Assembly: GCF_000485595.1 (NCBI RefSeq)
Contig: NW_014577741.1
Span: forward strand, 171,746-199,466
Origin: Priapulus caudatus
Lineage: Eukaryota > Priapulida > Priapulimorpha > Priapulimorphida > Priapulidae
Length of the DNA stretch: 27,721 nt
Reading direction: 5' to 3'
A program made the position numbers and the translations under genes. Positions 1 through 10,802 of the stretch are shown here, piece by piece; position 1 is the first letter of the stretch; every line of letters begins with the position of its first letter. The notes beneath the pieces were generated by a model that made no database searches, was not told the DNA's origin, and worked only from the letters and a program-made list of their open reading frames with translations.

Positions 1-1700
1 GGAATGGCAATGGATGGCATGGGGATGGAATGGATGGCATGGTGGGATGGATGGATGGTATGGATGGATGGATGGATGGATGAATGGATGGATGGATGGA
101 TGGATGGATGCGATTGGATGGGATGGATGGATGGCATTGGATCGGGATGGATCGATGGCATCGCATGCGAATCGAGTTGGTATCGATGGATCGATGGATG
201 CGATGGATCGATGCGATCGATGGATGAGATCGATGGAATGGATCGATGGGATGGGGATTCGATGCGCATGATCGATGGAATGGATCGATGGATGGCATCG
301 ATGGAACTGGCATCGATGGATGGATCGATGATGGAATCGAGGTCGGATCGTATGGATGGATGGATGGATGGATGGATGGATGGGCATGGATAGATGGATG
401 GATGGGATGGCATGATGGATGGAATGGATGGAATGGATGATGGATGGATGGAGGATGGATGGATGGATGGATGTGGATGGATGGTATGGAATGGATGAAT
501 GGATGGATGGATGGATGGATGGATGGAGATGGATTGGATGGATGGTGGATGCGATGGTGGATGCGATGGATCGCATGCGAGGATGGATGGCATCGATGGA
601 TGTTATGGATGGATCGATGGATGGATAGCGATCGATCGATCGATGGATGGATGGATCGATCGATGGCATGGATGGATCGATTGGATGGATGGATTCGGAT
701 CGATGGATGGATGGATGGATCGATGGATGGATGGAGTGGCATCGATGGATGGAATGGGATCGCATGGATGGATGGAGCGATTGGGTATGCGATGCGATCG
801 ATGGATGGTATGGATCGATGGATGGATGGCCATCGATGGATGATGGATCGATGGATGGATGGATCGATGTGGTGGATCGATGGATGCGATTGGATCGATG
901 GATGGATGGGAATCAGCATGGATGGATGGGATCGGATGGATGGTATGGTCGATGATGATGGATCGATGAGATGGATGGATCGATGGATGGATGGATCGTG
1001 GATGGATGGATCGATGGGATGGATTGGATCGATGTGATGGATGGATTCGATGGATGGACTGGTCGATGGTATTGGATGATCGATGGCAATGGATGGTCAT
1101 GGTATGGAGATGGATGGATGGATGGATGGATTGGATGGGCTATGGCCATGGAATTGGATGGCGATGGATGGTATGGATTGTATGGATGGATGGATTGGCA
1201 TGGATGGATGAATGGAATGGATGGATGGATGGATGGATGGAATGATGGAATCGGATGGACATGGATGCGATCGATGGATGGACTGGTCGATGGATCGATG
1301 ATGGATGGCATCGATGGGAATGGATGGATCGATGGATGGATGCGAATCGAGGCATGGATGCGCATCGATGGATGGATGGATCGATGGATGGATGGATGGA
1401 TGGTCATGGATTTGGATGGGATGGGAGGCTGGGATCGATGGATGGATGGAATGGATGGATGGATGGATGGATGGTGGATGGATGGTCATGGATGCATGGC
1501 ATGGAGGAATGGATGATCGAATGGGATTGGATCGATCGATGGATGGATCGATTTGGACTGGATCGATGTGATGGATCGATGGATGGATCGAATGGATGAT
1601 CAGATGGACTGCGATCAAGATGGTATGATGATGGATGGATGGATGGCATGGTATGGATGGTGGATGGAATGGATGATGGTGGATTGGATGATCGGATGGA
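1..1700. repeat. Degenerate ATGG / ATCGATGG microsatellite block
   Basis: About 1.7 kb of ATGG tetranucleotides mixed with GATCGATGG variants, rich in ATCGAT and TCGATGGATCGA. Both strands stay open for 60-200 codons in several frames. The + strand gives MDGW repeats and the - strand gives IHPS repeats, because a tetranucleotide repeat read in triplets makes a four-residue period. These are not genes. The block begins before the window. Confidence 0.93.
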
Positions 1701-2224
1701 TGGATAGATGGATAGAAGATTTATGATAGATAGCATAGATAGATACGCTCCACCGCTAGCATAGATAGTAGGATAGACCTCACGCACTAGATACGATAGA
1801 TAGATACGATAGATAGATAGATGCATTTAGATCGATCGATAGATAGATAGATTAGATAGATAGCAAGATAGACTAGCATAGGATAGATAGATAGATAGAT
1901 AGATAGTAGATAAGATAGTATCAATAGATGCAATAGATAGATGATAGTATCCAATAGATAGATCAATAGATAGATCCAATAGACTAGATCAATAGATAGA
2001 TCATAGATAGACTCATAGATAAGATCAATAGATAGATACAATAGATAGCTATCAATAGCATAGATAATAGGATAGAATCAATAGACTAGATCGAATAGAT
2101 AGATCAATAGATTAGATCAATAGATAGATCAATAAGATAGAGCAAATAGATAGTATTCAATAAGATAGAATAGCATCAATAGATACGATAGCATCATATA
2201 GATAGATAGATCACTAATACATAG
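1701..2224. repeat. GATA-type microsatellite with AATAGATAGATC variants
   Basis: AGATAGATAG and AATAGATAGATCAATAG units with many small interruptions. The left edge grades from the ATGG block through 1700-1830, where a short non-repeat bit (ctccaccgctagc) occurs. The same unit forms a much more regular array at 4634-4771. Confidence 0.85.
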
Positions 2225-2370
2225 ATCACCGCACGCACGCACGCACGCCCACGCACGCACGCACACACACGCACACACGCACCACGCACATCACGCACAC
2301 ACACGCACCACACGCACACATGCACACATGCACACACGGCACACATGCACACATGCCCACAGACATACAT
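2225..2370. repeat. CGCA / CACA / CATG microsatellite
   Basis: CGCACGCACG tract followed by CACACG and CACATGCACA units. It parallels 4782-4920 in the same order and orientation, so both belong to the same element tail. Confidence 0.85.
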
Positions 2371-2455
2371 GCATAGCATGTAATACATAGTTTAGATAGA
2401 TAGGTAGATGTGTTTTTTGCTTGTATTTCCCGGGCAACGCCGGGGTATTCTGTAG
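2371..2455 (+). mobile_element. Helitron-like 3' end, damaged copy
   Basis: The stretch tagatagataggtagatgtg, then cccgggcaacgccgggg and tattctgtagt, matches the intact end at 4921-4993. The hairpin arms (CCCGG/CCGGG) remain, but the terminal CTAG has lost its C (CTGTAG|T). Confidence 0.5.
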
Positions 2456-3421
2456 TATAAAATTTAAATGTAAAGCAGAGAAAAATCGTCAACGCGTGGA
2501 CTGCGAAGATGTTAGAGCAGATATCCTCACATTATCCTTCGTCAGAATGCCCGCTAACCTGCTAAATTTAATGCAAACGCGTATTTGTGGGTTATTCTGC
2601 CAATTTGTTAAACACGGGTATAGTTATCGTTTAGAGGTGTTAATTCATTTCTTATAATTTCTTGCTTTAATAGACTGTGTGCTGTGTTTGTGGTGTGTGC
2701 GTTCGTCGGAGGCTCGGGGCGCGTGCTCGTTGAGTGTCTGTGTGTGTTCGCGCGGCCGTGCGCGCGAATGGTTGTTGTTGTGTAGTGTCTCCGATCACTC
2801 TATATCTAATTACCCGAGCTCACTCTATATACTAACTGTTACACGAGCTCACTCTGTCACTAGCCTATTACACTGACTGTTTACTCTATTACTATCTAAT
2901 ACCACGAGCCCGCACTCTATTACTAACTAGTATTTACTATACAACTATCTACTGTTACTAATTACTACAACTATTACCTAAACCACGATGCTTGTTCTAT
3001 CACTATGTATACCGGTGTGCGTGACGATTGTCCATACACGTGCGCATTCTCCTTACCGTTATGTCGTTCGCAAGATATTATTTTCATAAGTGCGTCGCTC
3101 GTTGCCTGTTTACCATAATATAGTAAATTGTTGATGCGATGTTTATACATATTCTTGTTAAATTATAAATAATAATAAAGTACGCTGCTCACAATTATCG
3201 CGCTGGAAACATTCGTATTGTCTCTTTTTTGTCAGGATGGAAGTACTGTTGTCAGCGTGCTCCGTCATCTCTGGGTGTGTCTGGTGTGCGACTCTGTACT
3301 GAAGTTTCTGGGATAATGGCACACGATGAGCCTAAAAACGCTGACCAGGGGGTGTATACTAGTTTCATATAATGACGCAATTTCACTGTTAAAGCCAAAC
3401 ACGTAATTCGCACGCTGAAAG
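2456..3421. repeat. Flank repeat A, copy 1
   Basis: From TATAAAATTT after the Helitron-like end to GCTGAAAG. The same sequence recurs at 4993-5846 with many one- or two-base indels (for example gcctaaaaacgctgaccagg here versus gctaaaacgctgacag there). It includes a region of direct repeats built on cacgagctcactctattact (about 2810-2960). No coding potential was recognised. Confidence 0.8.
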
Positions 3422-3670
3422 TCTACATACCTGTATGTATACCTCAGGTATACTACATACCTGTACGTATACCTCAGGTATACTACATACCTGTACGTAT
3501 ACCTCAGGTATACTACATACCTGTACGTATACCTCAGGTATACTACATACCTGTACGTATACCTGAGGTATACTACATACCTGTACGTATACCTAAGGTA
3601 TACTACATACCTGTACGTATACTTCAGGTATACTACATACTTGTATGTATACCTCAGATATACGACATAC
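3422..3670. repeat. 30-bp palindromic minisatellite, array 1 (about 8 units)
   Basis: Units of exactly 30 bp, each holding the near-perfect palindrome GTATACCTCAGGTATAC followed by TACATACCTGTAC. The last units drift (cttcag, ctcagatatacgac). The array starts abruptly after GCTGAAAG with TCTACATACC, where the other copy of flank A continues differently. The same array with the same right border occurs at 9141-9684. Confidence 0.95.
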
Positions 3671-4540
3671 TTTTATTTTGTCTTTCAGCCATGGAAGGAA
3701 GCTATAGCGCTCTTTTATGATTTCATATTTCATTACCTTGAAATACTACGTCACCATAATTATTATGGTTAAAAAAAATTGGTGATAATGCGTTTTTAAT
3801 TTTTTATACTCGGAAATATGCGTTTCCGAAAAGAAATTATATGATCATGAAATTTCCGCCGGATAGCATAAGGCTTCGGTCTCCGTCTGCCATGTGCAAA
3901 AAAAAAATTACTCGTCACCCGTAGAATTTCTGGAAACGTACCTTTGGAAAAGAGGTGAATAACTCTAAGTCTAAGATATAACTGAAATCATCGGCTGACG
4001 CAACGGGAAAGACCATAGCGCCGTAGCACTGCCTGCATGCCCCCCCCCCCCACTTCCGCCGCTGCGGGGCATAGCAACCAATTACAGCGAGGGGAGTAGA
4101 GTGCATATATAGCGCCAGCTGTGCAGGTGCTCGTGCACACACGCACACTGCGCGTGCTGGAGTCGATATGCTCAGCTACAATCGCACGCCGTTGCCCCCG
4201 TCCGCGTAACAACCGCGATGCGATAAACAAACGCGTAGCGCTCGCACCGTGCGGTAGCCGACATGTGTGTGTGCGTGCAAACATGGGACCTGTTAAACGG
4301 ACGCGAGTCTGACCACTGTGTTGCCGTGGCGCGGTGCCCTGGTCAACAGCTGCGACCGCTGATCACACGAAGGGCTCTGCTAGCTGGCTTCCCAGCGCTG
4401 GACTAGCTTCAGCGAGGCTGGCGCTTGCGAGCACTGCGTATCACTTGCGTCAGCCTGAGCGCTCGCGGCCGCCACTCACGCACATTATCGCGTCATTCTA
4501 TACAATTCATACAATCGCGCGGCGTGTCTGTAAACGACAA
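3671..4540. repeat. Repeat body B, copy 1
   Basis: Starts acttttattttgtctttcagcc atggaagg and ends near the CA tract. It matches 9685-10550 in order and orientation with scattered indels, including a C homopolymer near 4040 of different length. Short open frames on both strands (for example 3915-4284 minus) shift between copies, so I read it as noncoding element sequence. Confidence 0.85.
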
Positions 4541-4633
4541 AGCACACGCGCACACGCACACACAAACACACGTGTACGCACACGCACACACAAACACACG
4601 TGTACACACACGCATACGCAAACGCACACACAC
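4541..4633. repeat. CA/CG microsatellite
   Basis: cacacgcgcacacgcacacac units with cgtgtacgcacac interruptions. The same tract follows body B in its other copy (10551 onward). Confidence 0.85.
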
Positions 4634-4771
4634 AAATAGATAGATCAATAGATAGATCAATAGATAGATCAATAGATAGATCAATAGATAGATCAATAGA
4701 TAGATCAATAGATAGATCAATAGATAGATAGATCAATAGATAGATAGATCAATAGATAGATAGATCAATAG
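4634..4771. repeat. 12-bp AATAGATAGATC tandem array
   Basis: About seven almost perfect 12-bp AATAGATAGATC units, then units lengthened by one GATA step to 16 bp (AATAGATAGATAGATC). Because 12 is a multiple of three, the minus strand shows an LSID-repeat open frame that is not a gene. Confidence 0.93.
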
Positions 4772-4781
4772 ATACATAGAT

Positions 4782-4783
4782 CA

Positions 4784-4815
<32 letters not shown>

Positions 4816-4920
4816 CACACGCACACACGCACACACGCACACACGCACACACGCACACACGCACACATGCACACATGCACACACGCACACATGCACACAT
4901 GCACACATACATGCATACAT
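4782..4920. repeat. CGCA / ACACGC / CATGCACA microsatellite
   Basis: CGCACGCACG run, then ACACGCACAC units, then CATGCACACATG units, in the same order as 2225-2370. Confidence 0.9.
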
Positions 4921-4992
4921 GTATACATAGTTAGATAGATAGGTAGATGTGTTTTTGCTTTATTTCCCGGGCAACGCCGGGTATTCTGCTAG

Positions 4993-5846
4993 TATAAAAT
5001 AAATGTAAAGCAAGAGAAAAAATTCGTCAACGCGTGACTGCGAAGATTGTAGAGAGCATATCCTCACATATCCTTCGTCAGAATGCGTAACGCTAAATTT
5101 AAAATGCAAACGCGTATTTGGGTTTTGCAATTTGTTAAACACGGTATAGTTATCTTTTAGAGGTGTTAATTCATTTCTTATAATTTCTTGCTTTAATAGA
5201 CTGTGTGTGTGTGTGTGTGTGCGTGTGTGTGCGTGTGTGTGTGTTCGCGCGCGTGCGTGTGTGTGTGTGTCTCGATCACTCTATATCTATTACCACGAGC
5301 TCACTCTATTACTAACTGTTACCACGAGCTCACTCTGTCACTAGCTATTACCACGAGTTTACTCTATTACTATCTAATACCACGAGCCCACTCTATTACT
5401 AACTAGTACTATTACTATACCAACTATTACTATTACTATTACTACAACTATTACTAACCAGATTGCTTGTTCTATCACTCGAATGACCGGGCGGTGCACG
5501 CATACACGTGCGATACTCCCTTACCCGATTATGTTCGCGCAAGATATATTTTCATAATCCGTGCTCGTTCCTGTTTACAATAATTAATGTTTTACAATAT
5601 TTCTTGTTAATTATAAATAATAATAAATACGCTGCCACAAATGACGTGGAACATTCGTACTTGTTTTTTTTTTGTCAGGAGGAAGTGTGTCAGCGTGCTC
5701 CCGTCATCTCTTGTGTCTGTGTGCGACTCTGTACCTGAGTTTCGGGATTGCAACGATGAGCTAAAACGCTGACAGTGTAACTAGTTTCATATCAAATGAC
5801 GCAATTTCACGTTAAAGCCAAACCACGTAAATTCGCAGGCTGAAAG
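4993..5846. repeat. Flank repeat A, copy 2
   Basis: From TATAAAATAAATG directly after CTAG|T to GCTGAAAG. It is a direct copy of 2456-3421. It contains a TGTG/CGCG tract (5200-5265) not matched exactly in copy 1, and the cacgagctcactctattact direct repeats at 5290-5410. After 5846 the sequence is different and single copy. Confidence 0.8.
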
Positions 5847-6315
5847 CGTATCCCTCTTTGATAGGTCTAGATTTCTGCAACAAATGATAGCATGCGTGAA
5901 GCGGCCGTATTCAATTTGTTGAGACTAGCAGAACATAAAAGCTGGGGATTATACCTCGAATTGTCACCGCATAAATGCGATACATGCGATACACACATAC
6001 GTACAATAGCTAGTAATACATTATACGTGTATTATACATAATACATGATGCATGCTACATTATTAGCTCTTAATGCGTTAGAACATGATAATAGGCACCA
6101 GGGTGTTTTCGTCGCGGTTTACTAAACGCTACGATTTGAAATATAGCCTATACTGCTAAAAATGATTTGCTTGAAATGAGAAAAAAAATCATTGAAATAA
6201 GATATATAGTCTTATTTTAAGATTATTTATCTTGGGAGTGAGGTAGGAAAATAAATCTTGATTAATCTACCCAAGAATACCTCAAATATGAACAACTTAA
6301 AACAAGAAACAACGT

Positions 6316-6318
<3 letters not shown>
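5847..6318. other. Single-copy AT-rich stretch, no gene seen
   Basis: No coding exon, RNA gene or repeat family was recognised up to about 6150. From 6150 to 6310 there is an AT-rich stretch (attttaagattatttatctt) with an inverted partner at 7790-7940, described in the findings. Confidence 0.6.

Positions 6319-6377
<59 letters not shown>
6318..6377. repeat. (CA)n dinucleotide repeat
   Basis: About 30 uninterrupted CA units. The similarity shared with 16910-17219 and 26175-26472 begins right after it. Confidence 0.97.
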
Positions 6378-6378
<1 letters not shown>

Positions 6379-6664
6379 GCATACGTTTATATCAAAATAA
6401 CGTGCTAATAGTGCAAGAACATACCTATATGAGAATTTTTGTTTATTTGGTGTATTTGACCCATTGTTTTTCTTATTCGTCATGCTTGCCTTTTATCAGA
6501 AACAATGGTTCCATGTTTTTATTTGATTTTTTTCATATAACTTGATTGTTATTCCTATTTCCTTTCCTATTCCAATTCTGCTATTTTTGATCTTGGCATA
6601 ATTTCTTACGTGAATAAAGAGCCCTGCTGTCTGCCTGGTATGGTATCCTTGGCTAAAACATCAA
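6378..6664. repeat. Composite repeat D, partial copy
   Basis: From tacgtttatatcaaaataac to ggctaaaacatcaa, this matches 16911-17219 and 26176-26472 in order. Pieces such as caagaacatacctatat and ttgatcttggcata are shared. It carries no recognisable coding sequence. Confidence 0.85.
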
Positions 6665-7451
6665 TCTAATATATATTTGAGTTCGTATGTATGTATGTAT
6701 GTATGTATGTATGTATGTATGTATGTATGTATGTATGTATGTATGTATGTATGTATGTATGTATGTATCTTCCCTATAGGCGGCCAAACCGCCCAAGCGA
6801 TCTCGATGCAATTTTCACAGGGCCATCTCTTATACTCGGGGAGTGTTCCTAGCTGAAAAAAACCTGCCAAACCGTCAAACTCACCGAAAAATCCGTGAAA
6901 AACCCCTCAATTCGTCAATCTTCACACAATGTCAGCACAGCCTATGACTATTGATTTTCTTGCCCTCACCTCATGATCTCATCAGCTGCTGGTAATGTGA
7001 AACCGAAACCGAAATCAAAACTAAAACAGAGCATAACCGCGACCAGTTCAGAGGTACTACTCACTCTCAGTTCAGAGTTTCAGTTTAGATGCTACGATCT
7101 GAGAATGCATTGTACCATTCCAAAGCTATGCATTTTCTGATTCAATACAAAAATTTCTTAATTTCAATGTGCATGGTTGCGCGCCAAGCATTCACTAGAC
7201 AATATCCAGTGGACACAGACCCCACTCGCTGGCCTGTCTCTATCTATACTATATATGGAATTTCTTTTATTCGTCGTACGATCTCACAATGGATAGCTAG
7301 CTGTACGTGGGGAGCTCAACAGTTGGATACGCCAGGAATCTCTACATATTTGCACCAGAGAATAACACGAAAAACATTGTTTATCAAGAGGCTTTCAAAC
7401 GAAAAGTCCAACCCATTCGTGCATGCTGTTATATAACAATAGCTTTTTATA
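6665..7451 (+). mobile_element. Helitron-like family H, 5' part, copy 1
   Basis: Begins A|TCTAATATATATTTGAG, then a long GTAT array, then hairpin GGCGG-CCAAA-CCGCC, and continues collinear with the copies at 17220, 18493 and 26473 up to ttatataacaatagc. Similarity stops at about 7451, so the CTAG end seen in the copies ending at 18492 and 19302 is missing. An open frame at 7089-7436 has counterparts in the other copies, but indels break it there, so it is not called a gene. Confidence 0.55.
6685..6768. repeat. (GTAT)n tetranucleotide repeat
   Basis: Uninterrupted GTAT units, about 21. The other three copies of the element have shorter, interrupted GTAT tracts at the same place (17243-17287, 18513-18544, 26496-26543). 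Confidence 0.96.
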
Positions 7452-9140
7452 GCGCCTGCAGGACGGAGCTGATAATTTGAATGTCTTTATATATGCACGG
7501 TTAACCATGCAATATGTATGCTTGATATATATATATATACATTGCTTGAACGTCTTCTGGCATATATAGGTGTCTATAGACGTTACTCAATCCTTTTCAC
7601 AGCACAAGTGAAACTCTACAATAAATTGAGGGTTATCACCATAGAAATAATATAGATAACCATATTAGGTTATCTATATTATTTCTATGGTTGTCACGCA
7701 ATTTTTTAGAATATAATTATCAACATGCGCCTATATATAAGAAAACTAGAATTTAACATTAACACGAAAATAGGATTATTATTCTTGAAACTAGAAACAA
7801 ACCCTAGATAAATAATCTTAAAATCTTGTCGAGATTTTTGAAAATTTTTCGAAAAGTTGGAATCTTAAAACTAGATAAATTTTCCAAAAACAAGATAATT
7901 TTCTTGATTTCAGATCTATTTTCTAAGTAAGAAAAAGCTTTTTTGCTGGCCCTTCACAATAGCGTAATTGGAATATCATTACATAGACTGATCTGCAATC
8001 ATAATATACTAAAGATATAATATATAAAATAGAGTGTGATAGGAATCATTATTAATATAAATATATAGCTTTTCATGACGCTGCGCAATTAATGCCAGTT
8101 GTGCGGAAAATGGGGGTGCGGGACTTTTTCGAGATTTAAACAAAATATATAATGTAAGTAAAGAGTAGAGTTATCTCGCATAGAATTAGCAATTATTCTC
8201 ATTAATCGCGCAAATATTACGGAATTAAAACATTAGCCGTTAAAACATGATTCTGCGATGCTTAGCCTGTTGATTCCCTATAGGTTTCTTAGAACGACAA
8301 TTATTTCTAATTATAATTTGTTATTTTATAGCACACCTATAGATCACGGTGTGATAATGTAGAAGATAGCATGGGCAGTCGGGGAAATGGCGTCGATACG
8401 GTTCTGTTCGATACGATAATGTTCACACCGAAATATAACCGCCCGCATTTCTGTATGCATTAGACGAAGCAACGAGATTTCGATTTACTGCGTTTTTACC
8501 AGTTCTCAATTCGTGTTCGAATAAATTGCTATTCAATCCAGCTTCACATGTGTGCCACTCCGTATCTTACATTATATGCCTACAGCCTACCATAGTAATC
8601 AGGGTCAACCCGCTAGTGTGACGCGTGCGGCTGTACAGTAGAAGCACAAATATATAAATTATATAGGGTGTCTCCGCATGGCATCCTCCGCGAATACATG
8701 CCTTGCGATTCGGAAGCAACATCTGCCGGTGTGATTAACACAACCATTGCAAAATATCCAAAATGACCACAATCATATTTGTAAATGTTTCTGTAAACAG
8801 AAACGCACCTGTTAATTGAAGTACGATATTAGTGAAGAGAATTATGGATCAAAAACCTAAACCACTCCTATCCTAACAATGTTATAAAAGGGCAACTTAT
8901 ACCCCTCTTATCTGATCTCAATATGGCGGCGGGGACTTCGATATGGCTTATTAGCGATAGACGCAAACAAGCCTTTATGGAAATGAAACATTAATTTTGT
9001 ATACGTGTGAGAAATGCCTGAGAATGAATAACACAAAAAACCATTCAGTCAGTTAAAGTTACGAATTAATGACAATTATACCGTTGTGAGATTGTCTCGG
9101 CTAAGTATGCCATTATGCTGAGCAGACGCTCCCGTAATTG
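7452..9140. other. Single-copy AT-rich stretch, no gene seen
   Basis: No exon, RNA gene or repeat family recognised apart from the hairpin at 7638-7691 and the AT-rich arm at 7790-7940. All frames are broken by frequent stops. An ATGGCGGC motif (YY1-like) lies near 8922. This is the nearest non-repeat sequence upstream of the kinase gene, apart from the short stretch just before its exon 1. Confidence 0.6.
7638..7691. repeat. Perfect 24-bp inverted repeat, 6-nt loop
   Basis: Arms at 7638-7661 and 7668-7691 are exact reverse complements (left arm starts ACCATAGAAATAATATAG), separated by ATATTA. If transcribed it would fold into a tight hairpin. Confidence 0.95.
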
Positions 9141-9684
9141 CCTCAGGTATATTACATACCTGTATATATATATATATCAGGCATACTACATACCTATATA
9201 TATACATAATATTATATACCCCAGGTATACTATATACTTGTGTACGTACCTCCTGTATACTACATACCTGTACGTATACCTCAGGTATACTACATACTTG
9301 TACGTATACCTCAGGTATACTACATACTTGTACGTATACATGCAGGTGTGCTACATACCTGTATGTATCCTCAGGTATACTACATACCTGTACGTATACC
9401 TCAGGTATACTACATACCTGTACGTATACCTCAGGTATACTACATACTTGTATGTATACCTCAGGTATACTACATACTTGTATGTATACCTCAGGTGTGC
9501 TACATACCTGTATGTATACCTCAGGTATACTACATACCTGTACGTATACCTCAGGTATACTACATACCTGTACGTATACCTCAGGTATACTACTACCTGT
9601 TACGTATACCTAAGGTATACTAACTACCTGTACGTATACTTCAGGTATACTAATACTTGTATTATACTCAGATATACGACATAC
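9141..9684. repeat. 30-bp palindromic minisatellite, array 2 (about 18 units)
   Basis: Same 30-bp unit as 3422-3670, with the GTATACCTCAGGTATAC palindrome in most units. The first units are diverged (TATA-rich). Variants with GTATG instead of GTACG, and with GTGTGC instead of GTATAC, recur in several units. The right border and the following body B are the same as in array 1. The 201-codon open frame over it is the repeat read in frame, giving YTTYLYVYLR. Confidence 0.95.
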
Positions 9685-10550
9685 TTTTATTTTGTCTTCA
9701 GCCATGGAAGGAAGCTATAGCGCTCTTTTATGATTTCATATTTCATTACTTTGAAATACTACGTCACCGATTAATTATTATGGTTAAAAAAAATGGTGAT
9801 ATATGGCGTTTTTAATTTTTTATACTCGAAATATGCGTTTCCGAAAAGAAAATTATATGATCATGAAAGTTCCGCGCGGATAGCATAAGGCTTTCGGTCT
9901 CCGTCTGGCCATGTGCAAAAAAAAATTACTCGTCACCCGTAGAATTTCTGGAAACGTACCGTTTGGAAAAAGAGGTGAATAACTCTAAGTCTAAGATATA
10001 ACTGAAATCATCGGCTGACGCAACGGAAAGACCATAGCGCCGTAGCACTGCCTGCATGCCCCCCCCCCACTTCCGCCGCTGCGGGGCATAGCCAACCATT
10101 ACAGCGAGGGAGTAGAGTGCATAATAGCGCCAGCTGTGCAGGTGCTCGTGCACACACGCACGCGACTGCGTCGTCTGGAGTCGATATGCTGCCTACAATC
10201 GCACGCCGTTGCCCCCGTCCGCGTAACAACCGCGATGCGAATAACAAACGCGTAGCGCTCGCACCGTGCGGTAGCCGCCATGTGTGTGTGCGTGCAAACA
10301 TGGACCTGTTAAACGGAGCGAGTCTGACCACTGTGTTGCCGTGGCGCGGTGCCTGGTCAACAGCTGCGACCGCTGATCACACGAAGGGCTCTGCTAGCTG
10401 GCTTCCGCCGCGCTGGACTAGCTTCAGCGAGGCTGGCGCTTGCGAGCACTGCGTATCACTTGCGTCAGCCTGAGCGCTCGCGGCCGCCACTCACGCACAT
10501 TATCGCGTCATTCTATACAATCATACAATGCGCGCGCGTGTCTGTAAACG
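9685..10550. repeat. Repeat body B, copy 2
   Basis: Collinear with 3671-4540, with small indels. It ends in the CA tract upstream of exon 1 of the kinase gene. No CTAG-type end follows, so this copy is cut at its 3' side. Confidence 0.85.
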
Positions 10551-10802
10551 ACAAAGCACACGCGCACACGCACACACAAACACACGTGTACGCACACGCA
10601 GCACACAAACAGCACGTGTACACAACGCATCGCAAACGCACACACACGCAAACACACACACACACACACACACACAGAGCACGCACGCCACACACACACA
10701 CCACGCACACGCGACACGCACTCACACACGCCACACGCACACGCACGCGCACACGCACACCCACGCACGCGCACACGCACACACGCAAACCCTCACACAC
10801 GC
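10551..10802. repeat. CA/CG alternating tract upstream of the kinase gene
   Basis: Long run of CACACG, CACACA and CGCGCACACG units. Alternating purine-pyrimidine sequence of this kind can adopt Z-DNA. It ends about 80 nt before the putative start codon. The ORFs across it in all frames (THTH, VCVC, ARAR types) are artefacts. Confidence 0.9.

Larger units (their letters stand above)
3422..4992 (+). mobile_element. Helitron-like element with internal minisatellite (HINE-like)
   Basis: Begins with TC (TCTACATACC) at a point where flank A copy 1 stops. It contains the 30-bp minisatellite, body B, and CA, GATA and CGCA tracts. It ends with hairpin CCCGG-GCAACG-CCGGG, seven bases (TATTCTG), then CTAG followed by T. 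A 3' hairpin just before CTRR|T is the known Helitron terminus, and nonautonomous Helitron-like elements often carry minisatellites. No Rep/helicase coding was seen. The 3' end is well supported; the 5' end is inferred from the break in similarity. Confidence 0.55.

Noticed and set aside
4..1826. Long overlapping ORFs of MDGW or IHPS repeats
   Set aside because: They are a tetranucleotide repeat read in triplets, open on both strands and in several frames, with no domain and no non-repeat start or end.
3422..3670. CRISPR-like array of 30-bp repeats
   Set aside because: The repeats are directly joined with no spacers, and the DNA is eukaryotic; it is a minisatellite.
3915..4284. Minus-strand ORFs in repeat body B
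   Set aside because: The copy at 9926-10331 has the frames shifted by indels, and no domain was recognised.
7089..7436. 115-codon ORF in the Helitron-like element
   Set aside because: Counterparts at 17699 and 18863 are frame-shifted by indels and no known domain was recognised. The similarity comes from shared noncoding DNA.
9115..9720. 201-codon ORF with YTTYLYVYLR repeats
   Set aside because: The 30-bp minisatellite keeps frame because 30 is a multiple of three. A second frame (9240-9623) is equally open, and the array at 3422 shows the same DNA unit.
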